Shown here piece by piece: positions 12,197 through 24,600 of a stretch of 64,000 nucleotides of DNA. The notes beneath the pieces were generated by a model. The model made no database searches, was not told where the DNA came from, and saw nothing but the letters and a program-made list of their open reading frames with translations. The position numbers and the translations under genes were made by a program. Source of the stretch: Daphnia carinata (lineage: Eukaryota; Arthropoda; Branchiopoda; Diplostraca; Daphniidae); NCBI RefSeq assembly GCF_022539665.2, contig NC_081335.1, forward strand, positions 3,100,001-3,164,000, written 5' to 3'. How positions within the stretch are numbered: position 1 is the first letter of the stretch; every line of letters begins with the position of its first letter.

Positions 12197-13164
12197 ATCG
12201 ATTGCTACATCCTTTTCTAGTCCAGCCAGAAATCAATGAATTGATTCTTATGTAATACTCCGTAATAAAGGGGATGTTTTTGTTTTTCTAATTTTAGCTT
12301 CCTTTTTTTTTAATGCTGGTCAGTGGCAAGAACATGGATCCGAGCCAGAACGGAGGGGAGTGTAACCTCCGTATACAAACAATGAGAGTGATCTGGGCGA
12401 GCTTCCAAAATCATTTGTTTTTCTGTTAGTCAAAGAAGGTGGCAATCATTCGCAGAAATAGAGTCGATCAATTGTACTGCATACACAATGACCAGGTAAA
12501 TTGATTGCTGTCCTACAAACAGAAAAAGCGATTTGTAATAAACGTCAAGTCCACCTGCGTACAGCTGTTGTTTTCCAAACATGTTTTTCATCCAATCCAT
12601 TATGAGTATTTGAACTATTTCAATCATTTCGTATACTGACGAACCAATAAACATTCAGTCATGCCATTCAATCGTGACGTATTTGTTTTCGTTGGGTCGA
12701 TACGAATCCAACTATAATATCTAACGACGAACCAGAGAGTCATTAAGAATAGCCTTTCTATTTTGCGATACCTGAAACAAAAAAAACTAATCTCGTAAGC
12801 AACGCTCTCCTGCTGATTGGCCAAAAACAAAACTTTTGGGATATGTATTAACCGTAAAGGTAGGACGTGCGCACGTATATAAATAACCTTGGATCTATTG
12901 TCTGTAAGCTTGCAATACGCTCAAGGGAGGAATATCTAAATTTTGGATTATTTACCTACAGAAAGAAAAGTAAGGAGTGAGAGTTAAGCTGTTTAGTAGC
13001 AAGCTAAACAAAGGAAGCTTCATACATAGTTGGTTTAAGGATCATAATAGATTCTCCATTGATCGAATGCCATAATGGTGCGTCCTTGAAGAGGACGCAT
13101 TATTATTTTTTTTTTTGTACCGGCTGTTTCCCAAGGCTGTCTACTCGTGTAGTTAAGACATCCG

Positions 13165-13173
13165 TATATAAAA
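13165..13173 (+). promoter_or_regulatory. TATA box of cuticle gene 5
   Basis: TATATAAAA lies about 100 bases before the start codon at 13269. Transcription start is expected near 13195. Confidence 0.65.
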
Positions 13174-13268
13174 ACCAAGTGAATTGGCTTGTACAAGGAA
13201 CAGAGTTCGCCAGTCGATCGTTTGTCATTTAAGACTCGCCATCCATCACCCGAGCCGGACCATCCATC

Positions 13269-14094
13269 ATGCAACGGTCGGCTGTCACCTTCGTCCTGAT
13301 GGCGTTGGCCGTTACAGTTAACTCGGCCAACATTAATACTTCCAAATCGAAAGTAGTTACAACTACACAAGATCCCGATGAGGCAATCGACCAGGTAAGA
13401 AAAACAAACTCCTTCATGCCGTTATTTGCTAATTGCTTTCGATTGAAAAAAGGGCGATCCGTTCCAGTATTCATATGCCGTCGAAGCCGAACCGACTGTC
13501 AACGACACTCGCGTTAGACAATCTAAAGCAGAAAGCAGTGACGGCCAAGAAGTTATCGGTCAATACAAAGTACTCCTGCCAGACGGGCGACTTCAAACCG
13601 TATCCTACACATCTGGACCGAACGGCTACAAAGCTACAGTCAAATATGTTCAGCTTGGTATGGAAAATTTCGTGGCATCATCGACGGAATCCAACGGCAG
13701 ATCTTTCACTATGAGCCGGGCAGCTCCAAACCCAACGACGACAACAACAACAACAACAACAACGACGACTACTACAAGTATTCCTGTTGTTGAGCAAGCG
13801 GCAGTTGAGCGACAGCAAACGCAGAGGCAGTCGGAAGCGATCGATAGCCGGACGAGCACGAGCTCCAGTCGATCCAGGCAGCGCGTTAATCGGACGCGAG
13901 GTGAACGATTGCGTTCTTCACAGACGTTCGGCACGAGTTCGTCTGCCGTGAGAGTTGAAGATGAAACTGGAATTGAATCGATGGCTAGCCGACTGAGACC
14001 ATCGTCTTCTCGTCCATTCGGAATGAAAACGACGTGGAAATTCGATGGAAATCGACAACATCCCGACGATGCCTTCCAAACTGATTTGAATTAA
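13269..14094 (+). CDS. RR cuticle protein with poly-threonine tract (cluster gene 5)
   Basis: Two exons, 13269-13394 and 13453-14094, phase 0, 255 residues. The signal peptide is MQRSAVTFVLMALAVTVNSA. The RR domain opens exon 2 (PFQYSYAVEAEP, then GQYKVLLPDGRLQTVSY, GPNGYKATVKY; residues about 45-105). The tail has a run of about 15 Thr encoded by ACA/ACG repeats (13736-13776), then Gln/Arg/Ser-rich sequence ending near DLN. The exon 2 acceptor is AAAAAAG, an A-rich type also seen in gene 2 and gene 3. Immediately after the TAA stop is a run of about 19 C (14096-14114). The Thr tract is a candidate for O-glycosylation or simply a slippage-prone microsatellite (inference). Confidence 0.85.
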
Positions 14095-15538
14095 TTGCCC
14101 CCCCCCCCCCCCCCAGGGGGCAGAAGGAAAGTGTAGTTTTTAAAATTGTTTAATTCGTTTTTATTGGTGATTTCAAGTGACAAATTTCTCGTTTTTTACT
14201 CTATGACAAGTCCTGAAAAATACAATTTTTTATGACAAATTCTCAGATACAATTTCGTTTACACCAAGTTCCCATTTGACGATGAAAAACGACGAGACGT
14301 TTATTGAAAATAACAGCGTCGTTAGCCTTTCTGTATGTTTCGTAACAAGATTCACGAACGAAATTTTCATTTAACTTTTGAAAAGCCAATAAATCACACA
14401 TTATCTGGCAGCGTGGTTTTCCATTTTCCAATCTTTTCTACTCCCTTTTTAATTGTATTCATAAATATCTATAGCCTCGCCGAGTACAATACCGGCATAT
14501 GGGCTGCTGCAAGGTGATCAATCACACCGTGACGCTTAGCCGATCTGAAACGGCTAATTCAAAATAAACGACACAAGTCTATATAGACTTTGCAGGTATA
14601 ATTTTCACGCGGTTTCCAACTCATATTCTGCTCATATTTTTTAAAAATCAAACAATTTTAGGACACTTGGAGGGCGTTGTACGAATTAGGGGGGCGTTGT
14701 CCTTTACCTTTCAAAGGTAACAGGTTGGGTGATGAAAGGAGAAAAATAGGAAGCGGCCATCATGGATTTTTGATCCCCTTTCCCCTAATTTCGATGGGCT
14801 TTACCTTGAAAATTGGGGAAAAAGGGTAATATACAGTTAAGCATAGCGAATAATCATCAAGGTTTTCTTCTACCGTTCCGTTCGACTTGCCCAAATGGTG
14901 TAACTTATTTTCCTACTTCCGGATCATGTGGTCTGTGTAGACTGGAGCAGCTCATACTTTTGCGAGTGTATCAAAACTTTCTAGAGCTTGTCCACAACAT
15001 CAATGTTGATGACTATTAAACTTGCTCTTTAGCAAGAATGGGATTTTCCCTGAGAATTCCATAAGTTTCGACTGTCGTTTCATCCGAGTAACTAGCAGAA
15101 AGTCCAGTCGTGGCAGTAGAACAACTGGGGCGAATAAGGACACGTCCCCGTAAGGTATTTATAGTTTGCAAATGGACGTATATATATACATGCTCGAATG
15201 TGACATCCAGCAAACGTGGGAAATCCCTTGGCTTCTCGTCGCTATCGGCACATGTTTCTACATCGCTCCTCGTTATCGTGTGCTACCATATTTTCATCTC
15301 TTATATTCCACATGAAAGTCCGACTATAGAACAAATGAAGCTGTATATGTGCGTGTTGTGAGCTCCGACTTTATTATACATTCAAACGTTGTTTTAAACA
15401 TGAGGTCACATTACCATGAAAGGGCACAAGGGTGGAAAAAATAGAAATATTCAAATGATGAAGGGCATTGAATTTGTTTATTCTCGCTGAGAACAGTGTC
15501 AATTGTACAGTTGAAAGAAGAAACGTGAAAGAAAAAAA
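14095..15538. other. Intergenic region between cuticle genes 5 and 6
   Basis: Begins with a poly-C run (14096-14114), then AT-rich DNA. GGGCGTTGT occurs twice about 23 bases apart near 14670-14700. No gene was recognised. The - strand gene 6 ends at 15539; its likely poly(A) signal is AATAAA on the - strand at 15477-15482. Confidence 0.5.
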
Positions 15539-16413
15539 TCAATAGTTGATGTAGGCCGGCGTCGTTTGATAATCATATTGAGACGAGCCGTATTTTGATG
15601 TACTGTAATAATTTTCCATGTCGCTGTATTGATTGCTACCTGCAGGCTCGTAAGACACTTCAGCTCGATAACCGTTCTGGTCCGCTTCGTAGTTGACAAT
15701 TTGCTTACGTCCGTCAGGTAAGCTCACGGTGTACTGTCCGCGGGTAACGGAATTCTCGTGAGTTTCGCTTCTCGATTGCTCGTTACCATAATCGTTAACG
15801 TTGAACTTGAAAGCATAGTTGTACCACCCCTGCATGATGTCAACACGGTTAAAAATGACCATTTCAAAAATAAATAGAAGTAAAATTAACGTACGTTTTC
15901 TTTAGCATCGTAGTTGTCGGGGTAGTAAGCAGGAGTGTAGGATGGTTGCACGTAGTAGGCTTTGGTCGTTGTGTAGTAAGTTGGTTGTTGGTAGTAACTA
16001 GTTGTTGCCTTTTCGTACGTCGGTCTGCTCGTCGTGTAGTACGAAGTCGTGGGGTAGGTCGTGGTGTAGTAAGGCGTCGTCGGATAAGTTGTCGTCGGAT
16101 AATAAGGTTCGGCTGTTGTGGTGTAGTACGGTTTGGCTGTTGTGGTGTAGTATGGTTTGGCAGTCGTGTAACTCGGCTGCTGATAAATAGGTTGATTGTA
16201 ATGAGGCTGGGCAGGTTGTGGGTAGTAATTCGGCTGGGCGGGTGGCTGGTAACCATAGGAATAGGCCTGAGCAATCAGCTGTGCCACGCATATCTGGAAT
16301 GTCGGGGAAAATTAATGTAAAACATAACTGGGATGTTTCAAAATAGCGTAACACGCAATCATCACTGCGAGATACAAGAAAGTGCGTGATCTTACCAACA
16401 CACGGGCAAACAT
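15539..16413 (-). CDS. Tyr/Thr-rich RR cuticle protein (cluster gene 6)
   Basis: Three - strand exons, 16413-16396, 16293-15895 and 15829-15539, phase 0, 235 residues. The signal peptide MFARVL-ICVAQLIAQAYS is split by intron 1, as in cluster genes 1 and 2. Residues about 20-138 are a low-complexity Tyr/Thr/Pro region (YYTTT, AKPYYTTT units). The RR domain then begins in the last exon (WYNYAFKFNVNDYGNEQS, GQYTVSLPDGRKQIVNY, DQNGYRAEVSYEP; residues about 141-205). A short Tyr/Ser tail ends AYINY. Unlike its neighbours, the RR domain lies at the C-terminal end. Tyrosine-rich cuticle sequence is often cross-linked during hardening (family knowledge; inference here). It is the only member of the cluster on the - strand. 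Confidence 0.86.
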
Positions 16414-16690
16414 TTTGGGGGACGTGTGGGATGAACAATGAACCCAACTTAAATTTTAATGAGATTCTTTTTCTCTCTGTTGATTACAGTCAGTGAAACT
16501 TTCTGGATTTTTTTTTGGTGCTTATTTTTTGGAAGGGGAGAAACTTTGTTACAAAGGCAAAGAACGAAGCAGTAAAAATAAAGTTTTACGACAATATTTT
16601 GTATAGAACTGCTCCTTTTTCCCCCCTCTCACTTGCAACTTTGCCTGGACAAATTGTGTGGCACACTGCTGACAATTGGTTCTGGCTGAC

Positions 16691-16697
16691 TTTTATA
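16691..16697 (-). promoter_or_regulatory. Candidate TATA box for cuticle gene 6
   Basis: On the - strand CATATAAAAG lies about 280 bases before the start codon at 16413. That distance implies a leader near 250 bases or an unseen 5' untranslated intron, so the assignment is tentative. Confidence 0.4.
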
Positions 16698-18525
16698 TGC
16701 CTCAAGACTGCACTATAGATACCATCCTCTAGCATTGAACCAATAGAGACACACGTATATATATGATCCACCTGAGAGTAAAAACGGAAGGGGGATCAGT
16801 AAGTCTTTGTAAAAGAAGACAAAGATAATATGGAAGAGCTGCAAGTACAACAACTAGACACCTCATATGTATACAATATCCTTGAACTTTTATTATTCTT
16901 GAACGATTTATTCTTTGTATTTTTCTTTGTTTGTCCCCTCCCTATTGACTTCATTATTTATTCAATTGTTGGTTTAGTGCGTTTCAGAGAAATTATAAAG
17001 TTGCTTTTGGACAACCAATTGCCCTCGCGGGAGATTTACAAAAGCTGAGGCAAAATGGAACAAAAAAAAACAAACAGGGGTAAGGTAAGGTAAGGTTAAG
17101 GTAAGGGTTAGAATCATTAGTAGTTTTCCTTTTGTTCTTTTAGTGCACTGGATGTTTAGTGTAGGTCAGGCTGTATGGAAAGGCAGTGACATTAGAACGA
17201 ATGGTGTCAGTTTTAATCAATTCCCAGTGCAACGAACTCAAAGAAAAATGCATTAAATCTGTGGGATTTTAGAGTGTAGAGTCCATCCATTGAATTTTCA
17301 CTTATGTGAACAAGGTGCCCGTCAGTGCCTGATGAAGCCATTACATCTGTGCAAAGAAGTAAACGGCCGGCAAGGTAACCTTCGATCCATCACCAGTCGT
17401 TACGTGTAACCCTTAACTTGAAGTGAGTGCAACCGTTACAATAGGTAGGTTGTGACGGGCTCGGCCGGCCTTTTATGTGCGTGATAGGTAGATGACTGGG
17501 TCAAATCAATTCCCCTACCTTCGTTATACGGTGTCTGTGTTTTTGAAAAATGGCCGCCGACGTAACAGTTATTTTCACATCATCGTGCGGCTGGCTGTTC
17601 CAGTACCATCCCCTTCGGTGCGGGAGCACTCGAAACAGCTGACTGCGGTAAGCCTCTTCTATCATATCGTGTACGTGTAAAAATACTTGCGTATAGCCTA
17701 CTCATCGTTCATCGTTAGTTGAGTACAACCGTATCGTTTAAAAGCAATTCGGAACGCTGCTAAAACATTTACGTCCAATTGATTTGACACGTGTACTAAA
17801 AGACGGGTTGTCTATTCCAATAAGTGCGTGCACCTCATTTGCCAAAGCTACCAATTCATTTTAGTGTCCAATGCTCTTTTTGTCCAGTTTGAAAAAAACG
17901 CAATTGGAAGGAGAAAATAGCCCATTTAGATAAATATTTTTTGCGTTCTTTGTGCTCGTGTTTGTTTCGAAGCCTTTCCATTCTTCTTATAGATTGTTGA
18001 GTAGATCGTGGGCGTTGCCTTCTAAACAAACAATGGGAATCGTGCGGTCGTCGTTGTGTCGTGTCGTCGTCGTCCACCAATTTCTTTTACGTCTGGTCGA
18101 CTTGTGCGCAACGTTAGTTCTCGGAATCCTCTGTGCATGTTACTCTCTTATTTTTATTGAGTTTCAGGGTACATACACACACATAGAGAACAGGGAGAAT
18201 TGTACCTTGCATTCGTGTGGTTTTTTTTTCTTTATTCAGTGGGAGGTAAACGGGATGGCCACACCACCCACGAGCTACTAACGACGCCGTTCGTCTATTG
18301 GTGCCCGGGACGAGTTGCTGCCAACACACATATCTACGCATATGTTGTGTGCCCATTATAAGAGCTCGACCTGCGTTGAGCAAAAGCAAAGCTAGCAGCT
18401 CCCTATACATTATTTCATATATTTTGTTTTTTGTTGCCCTTAAAATTTTTATTTATTTATGTTTTCGTCTGTTTTTACGTTCAGGAGCACCCGCGCAGCA
18501 CGGGCGCACCGCTGTGTCTAATGTA

Positions 18526-18555
18526 GTGTGTGTGTGTGTGTGTGTCTGTGTGTGT
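18526..18555. repeat. (TG)n microsatellite
   Basis: A TG run interrupted once by TC, about 50 bases before the start codon of the igloo-like gene. It probably lies in its 5' untranslated region. Confidence 0.85.
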
Positions 18556-18604
18556 ACTATATACGAAAGAAGAGTTAGCCACCAGCAGTAAGTGGTATTA
18601 CGCG

Positions 18605-21600
18605 ATGGGCTGCGCTGACAGCAAAAGCGCCGGACTAGCCAACACCATCACTACCGTCGCCGCGGCCAACACTAACGGCCAACTACATCAGCATCCATCC
18701 GACTTGCAGAGTGAGTACACACCTAAGCATCATACGCCTATACGTGTAGAGGCCTAACGTATAGACGCTTTAATATAGAGGGGAGTGTGTAGATGAAAAC
18801 TTACTTTTGATGATAGGCCTTTTGATGTCTTTTAGAATCGACTTTGAACACACACCGCGTAATTAAGTTTTGGCAACGTTCTTCATCCAGTTGAAGAGCG
18901 CAACACAAAGTTTTACGATGCAAATGACTTGCGCTATGACTGAAGGTTTTATTGTTTAGTCTCTCTTCAATGTAATTGAAACGGATGATTGTTAGGGAAT
19001 TTTCTTTCCTGTTTATGGATGGATTTTGGGTGTCTTTAACGACAATGGTTAAACTTTTTAAGCTTTCTTGTCCTTCCCTCGTTACGTTATACTGGCAATA
19101 ATGGCCGTGGCTTCTTTATAGTCAAAGGGAACTATAGTCGTGTGTATCATCGTTGAATGTCCTTAACGAGCCCCTCGAGTTTTCGTCTTTTTATGTGCAT
19201 TATTGCTTTTCTTTCTCTCTTCATTCCCTGTGTCCCGTTGTTCGTTTTTTTTCTCTGTTGTCACTGAGATCATCGTCAAAGAACGACTTGCGAGGCCGTC
19301 AACTCCCAGCAGCACTCGTCCCTCTGTAAATTTACCGTATCCCTAGGAGAGAGAGGCAGAGAGAGAGGCTCTCTCCTAATATCTTTAGTGTTCAAAGGAC
19401 GTACACAAGAAAATCCATAAAACAGCAACGTATACAATCAAAAGCTTTTTCTGGTCACATATCCCTGCTGTCCATGCGTAGACATTTATATTCGATTTTT
19501 TTTTTTTTTTGTTTTCTGGTTACAAGCTCCGCCTTTTATTGATTCTATAGGAGATCGAGTATCCTTAGATTTGATCAGATGCTTCCTCCGAATTTGATTA
19601 GAGAGGATACTTTATAGGCCTTTTGAATAATTGATGGACGTCAACGAGTGACATCATCATATGATTTTTGGACTCTCATGCGGGCAATTGCGTTTGTTGA
19701 CTCGATATAGTTATGTTTATAAATAGCATCGGACGTTATGGACCTTTTTTTTTTATTTGTTTGTTTGGGAAATCTCGTGTTTGCCAAGTTTATTTTATTT
19801 CTTTTTTTTTCCCTGATTTTTCTTGATTGGTCTTGTTGGTTTGTTTGCTTTCTGCTTTGTGTATATATCTAAGTTCATGTTCCAGAACCGGAAAATCTAT
19901 TCTCCATTTCCCCGGTATCCTTTCCGTTCCCTGGAAAGTGAGGGACGAAATGCACGCGGCTATTGCCTTGAGCGAAAGAGAAAAAGGGTTAAAAAACAAA
20001 AGTAAACTAGAAAAGAACTGAAAGTTTCGCGAACGAAACAACGTGTCTGTGTGTGTGTGTGTGGGAGCTAAGGCTCTGCAAAAGCTGGAACGGGAGTCAC
20101 AATGTAATCAATAGAAGCGAGCCAGGGCAACACACACCGCTACAGGAGCTCCAGGATCTTGAACTCTACATTTCGTGTAACGCTGCCATGCCAATTAAAA
20201 GAGTATTACTTTTTATGACTGAAATTTGCCTATCCATATAAAAGAGAACAAAGCAAACTAACTGCTAGTAAAAGAAAAAAATCGATCCTGGGGGATATAA
20301 AAAAAAAGCCAAAGGGGTTACGGTTCCCGCAATTTCAATTTTCAATAGACACAAGTCTTTTGACCCGATGCTTTCAATTCGCTGAGCCTCTAGAATATTG
20401 GGCATTGTCGGGGTGAGTTCGGGCGATGGGCAGTCTGACGTTCGATGCCGTTGCGCTTACGTTCTATTCGTCGTTGAGCAAACAATGATATGCGCTGCCG
20501 CCGTTGCTGCTCTATAACACTGTATCCCATTAGATAAGGAACACGTACGCTTCGAAAGCCTATTGAAGAAAGGGACATTGATTCGTGCTGCTACAGCGGA
20601 ACGATTGATCCCCGCCAAAAGCGGAAGGATTTGATGTGTACGGTTAAACACTTTTTCTGGAATTGCTTGTTTCATTCGTTGATTTCTTTAGGTTTTTTTT
20701 TTTAAGGGATCACACTTTACATCTTTATTTTTCTCGATTTAAACCGACTCAATTCCCAGCTTGTTCTTCATCTGGTTTTTTACTTTAATTTCTATCAAAT
20801 TAAATGATGGCCCTTTTTGAAATTTCCTTTTGCTACACGACAAACTTCTATTTTATCGGTTTTTTTGGTCTTTTCCCCCTTTTTAAATCTTTAATCGGTT
20901 TTATATAGCGTTAGTCCACGAATAGCTTCCCTATAAAATCACACGTTAGAGCGTTATCGACTTTTGACACAGGCAATCCATTATAATCACACGCTCTCTT
21001 GATACCCTTTACAACAGATTTAAATCATTTAACCTTTCAATTTCTTTCAGTTGTTATTCAAATGAATTTTCCAAACACTTTAACGGGATGTAAACATTTT
21101 CAAATCACCGAAGCTAACGAGCTTCAAGCGAGAGCATAACATGTCCCCTGTTACGCAAGGCCGGAAAAGTGTTGACACGTTAATGCAGGATGTCCTTATC
21201 GGAGCTTGTTGTCCACATAACGCATAAACATGCGCACAAAAAGTTGTGTGTACCTAATAAAAAAAAATATGGCCTTTATTTCCAGTACTTTTTGAAAGGG
21301 TCCACATCACGATGCGGAGGCTCATTTGGCTACTATTATCGTTACGTAACTTTTTTTCCCGTCCTTTTTATTGCAATAAAGTTAGGTAGTATATGCTCTC
21401 TTTCTTGGTTACGCGACATTGACACTAAATTTTCTGCAATAATTGATGAAGGGCATGCGCAATAGGCGAGGTGGACTGAAAGTAATACCCCCCTAAATAA
21501 AAAGTATTCCCTTTTCTATATATAAAAAAAAAAGAAATAAAAAAATACGTAAGCGAGTGGAGAGAAATGCGCGCGAAACCTCCGGCCTTTGGCTTATACC

Positions 21601-24600
21601 CGGAGCCGTGCGTCCCGACCGGTGGCTGTAGCCAGCAAACCGAGCTCCAGATCGGTTCTTCCGTCTTCATCGCCGTTCTTTCCAACGACGTATCACAATC
21701 TCACACTTTCATCCTATAATCAACCTTCTTATCTATCTTAAAGCATTATTCCTTGCTTTATTTTATTTATTATCGTCTTAATTTGCGTGCCGCACCAGTG
21801 CTTCCGTGTTTGTGCTCTACTGCTCTGCCGGAATCTAGCCCGTTAGGCGGCGAAAAAAGGTAACACACGACACGAAAAACATTTGATTTGGCATTTTTTT
21901 GAATGTTTAATGAAGGGGCTTGTTAAAAATATGTATATGTGCAATAGATAGGGGATGCGCAGTCCTAGAAATCGTACAGAGTAGGCCCAGTGCATAAATG
22001 ATGGGGGTTGAAGAGTAGTATTGAACAGTCCATTCGTACATATGAGTATTTTTCATACTAGCGTTTGGATTTCTCGCGGACATGTATACGGACGCATACC
22101 TTGATGTAATCAGAGTGTTTCTTACGACTAACGATGATTGAAAGGTAACACAATCCGCAAATCAATATGATTATTCCGTCCTCCACGCCCCGGACAGAGG
22201 CTCGCACGCGCTGCCGCTCCTTGCAAAACTGCGGAGCGCTAAGATTTCTTTTTTGATGGAGGGTGAGGGGCTTAGTAGACTGTGTTCTAACAGCACTCAG
22301 GACTTATCCAGCTCTCTACCACTGATGACAAACGCACGGATAGAGTCCTTTATCCATTGGAGCCCGTTCAACGACGTTCGTTCGTTTGACTCTCGAGATT
22401 TACGACCCAAAATCTAAACAAGAAGCCCCTACCACTAAGAAGGGAGGGGAAAGTCCTTTGATCGCACATGAGAGAGAATCGGAGCATCAGCTCAATTCTC
22501 ACTAGTTCAAAATGTATACACTCAGCACACCAACATATGCGACGCCGCTGTAGAAATTTATTGTTACAACACAGTGCGATCAAGGAAATTTGGTTCCCAT
22601 TTTTTTCCTTCCCGATTTTGGCTGGTGATGATTTGTGCAGAGGAAGGAGTTTGATGTGGCTTGAGTTGAACTGATTGCTTGCGTAAGCAGTTAGGAAGAA
22701 GGAATTCATGGTGTCAATCAAACCGGATGCTTTTGTGTATGTGCGTGTGCAGCATAAGCGGGACGAAAACAAAAATATAAAACTGAATCAGAAATGATAA
22801 CAGCTGGATGGATCGACGTCATCTAGGGTACACGAACACGTTATTGCTAGCAGGTTTTGTACCATATGTGGAGCTAATCAAACAAAGCCGTGTTTTGCGT
22901 GCCTGTGCTGCTGGGCAAACTTGAGGTCCCCGCTGGCTTGTTGGATCAATCGAGGCTCAGGTCGTCCTACCCATCAGCATGCCATTGCTTTCTAACCCCA
23001 GCCATTATTATCCTTTAGGATTCCCCTTTTTTCTTTTCTTTTTTTCTTGACGGGGATTTCTCTTTTTTTTCAGTTAAAAGGTGCGGGACTTTGCGCGAGT
23101 GTTTCCGCTCATTTTCGATTATTCAGACAACAAGACGAGCTTTGCCGGTAAGGCATGGCGACATGCAAAGTTACAATGGACAAAATGATAAAAGTCGATT
23201 ATCGATCGAAATTTATACGTGCCGTTGGACAACGAACAAAAAGAGAAAACTCGAGTCAGGGAGGACACGTCGGTGTAGCATAAAAGACGCTGGCAGCGGA
23301 TGGTAACCACCGCCTGATTACCTGCAGACTTATTCCTTCGACCCAATAACCCTTGGATGTAGGCAACATAGAATATCCAATAAGCGAAGAAAAAAAAAAG
23401 ATTTCAATAGGCTTACTGGCGTGAAAACGTACGAAAATCAGCTGCCTATGTAACATTCTAAACAGCATAAATAATGCAAAAGAGGTGTTTTAGTTTGTGA
23501 CTTTCCACTGATGGACGTGCCCCAGTTTTGTTATGAACTGCTACTGCGGGATAGCGATTGGGACATTGTTCACGGCCGCTGGATTGTTGAACCTCGTGCA
23601 AAGCGGAAAGCAATTAAACAGTTGAAAGGAGAAACGCCGGACGCCTTAAAAGAGCAGACGGATGAATAATGAAAAGCTGGAATGCTTTTTGCATTTTAAA
23701 AAGGATGGAACGTGGCGCGGAACGAGGAACAAATGAATGAACAACGCAAGTGAAACCCATCAAATATTTACCGTCATTCCCTTTTAGTAGAAATGGAGAT
23801 ACGGCACATGAAAATGAGAAAATGTTTCTGTATTTCTTTGGAGAAAAACAAAACAAAACGAACATTTCTCTTGTTTAATCATGGCGACATATTACATTGC
23901 TGAAATAATATTATGGGGCTTTCCAAGTCAACAAACGGTTGGGTAAGATGTTCTCTCGACGAGTGTATCTAGATAGATAGTTCCCAGTCAAGTTGCGCTA
24001 TTTATTGATCTTGCTACAAAAGATGGCCGACCCCCCCCCCCTTTTCCTAATCTATTTCCATCGGCCTCAAAGGTAAATTTATAAGCCTATGTAGTAGTTA
24101 CAACAAAAGCTACCGACGCAATAGGGACTTTCATCTTTGCCCTTTTTGTTTTCATGGCCATGTTCCTTTTATTATTATTTTTTGTACAGTGTAAACCTTG
24201 AGTTTTGATGCCAGAATGCTTAGGAATACCATACTATGCACTGATGGGCTGATTATACCAGACGGAAAAAAAAACTTTTGTGTAAAGACTTTGCCTTCTG
24301 AATTTCCGTATTTTGTGCGGCAATCTCTTGCGGACTCGTTAGAGCCAGCCCTCGGCAATCTGTGAGAGGGGGACTAAAATGTGCTGTTTATTAAGGCCGT
24401 TCTATCGTCATTATGATCGTAATTACTTACGTTCTTTTGTGTGGTATTGAAAACCTCTCAGCGAGCGAAGATTCAGCTGGTGGCCATTGTTCCCTAGCTG
24501 AAGAAGAAGACGCTGCTGTCAAGATCCAGGCATTTTACAGGGGCTATCAAACCCGTCGTGATTTAGCCGATAAGAAAGAAAGGGAACTCTACGGTCCGGG

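Larger units (their letters stand above)
11120..13268. other. Intergenic region between cuticle genes 4 and 5
   Basis: Holds the 3' end of gene 4 (AATAAA 11354-11359), an inverted repeat TTTCATTTCA/TGAAATGAAA at about 12123-12150, and a 24-bp palindrome listed separately. A second TATA-like box (TATATAAATA, 12876-12885) could be an upstream promoter for gene 5. Two overlapping - strand open frames at 12430-12830 were considered and rejected. Confidence 0.5.
16414..18604. other. Region between cuticle gene 6 and the igloo-like gene
   Basis: Contains the upstream region of cuticle gene 6, a short GGTAA-type repeat (about 17080-17110), and the upstream or 5' untranslated region of the IQ-motif gene that starts at 18605. 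No coding sequence could be supported. Confidence 0.5.

Noticed and set aside
12430-12830. Overlapping - strand open frames with a hydrophobic end (AGGLDVYYKSLFLFVGQQ, YLVIVYAVQL) that recall the last helix of gustatory receptors
   Set aside because: Spacing of the Tyr...Gln motif is wrong, the preceding frame stops immediately, and no upstream receptor exons fit before the cuticle gene promoter.
17080-17112. GGTAA/GGTTAA repeats resembling telomeric DNA
   Set aside because: The unit is not the arthropod TTAGG repeat and the run is only about 30 bases.
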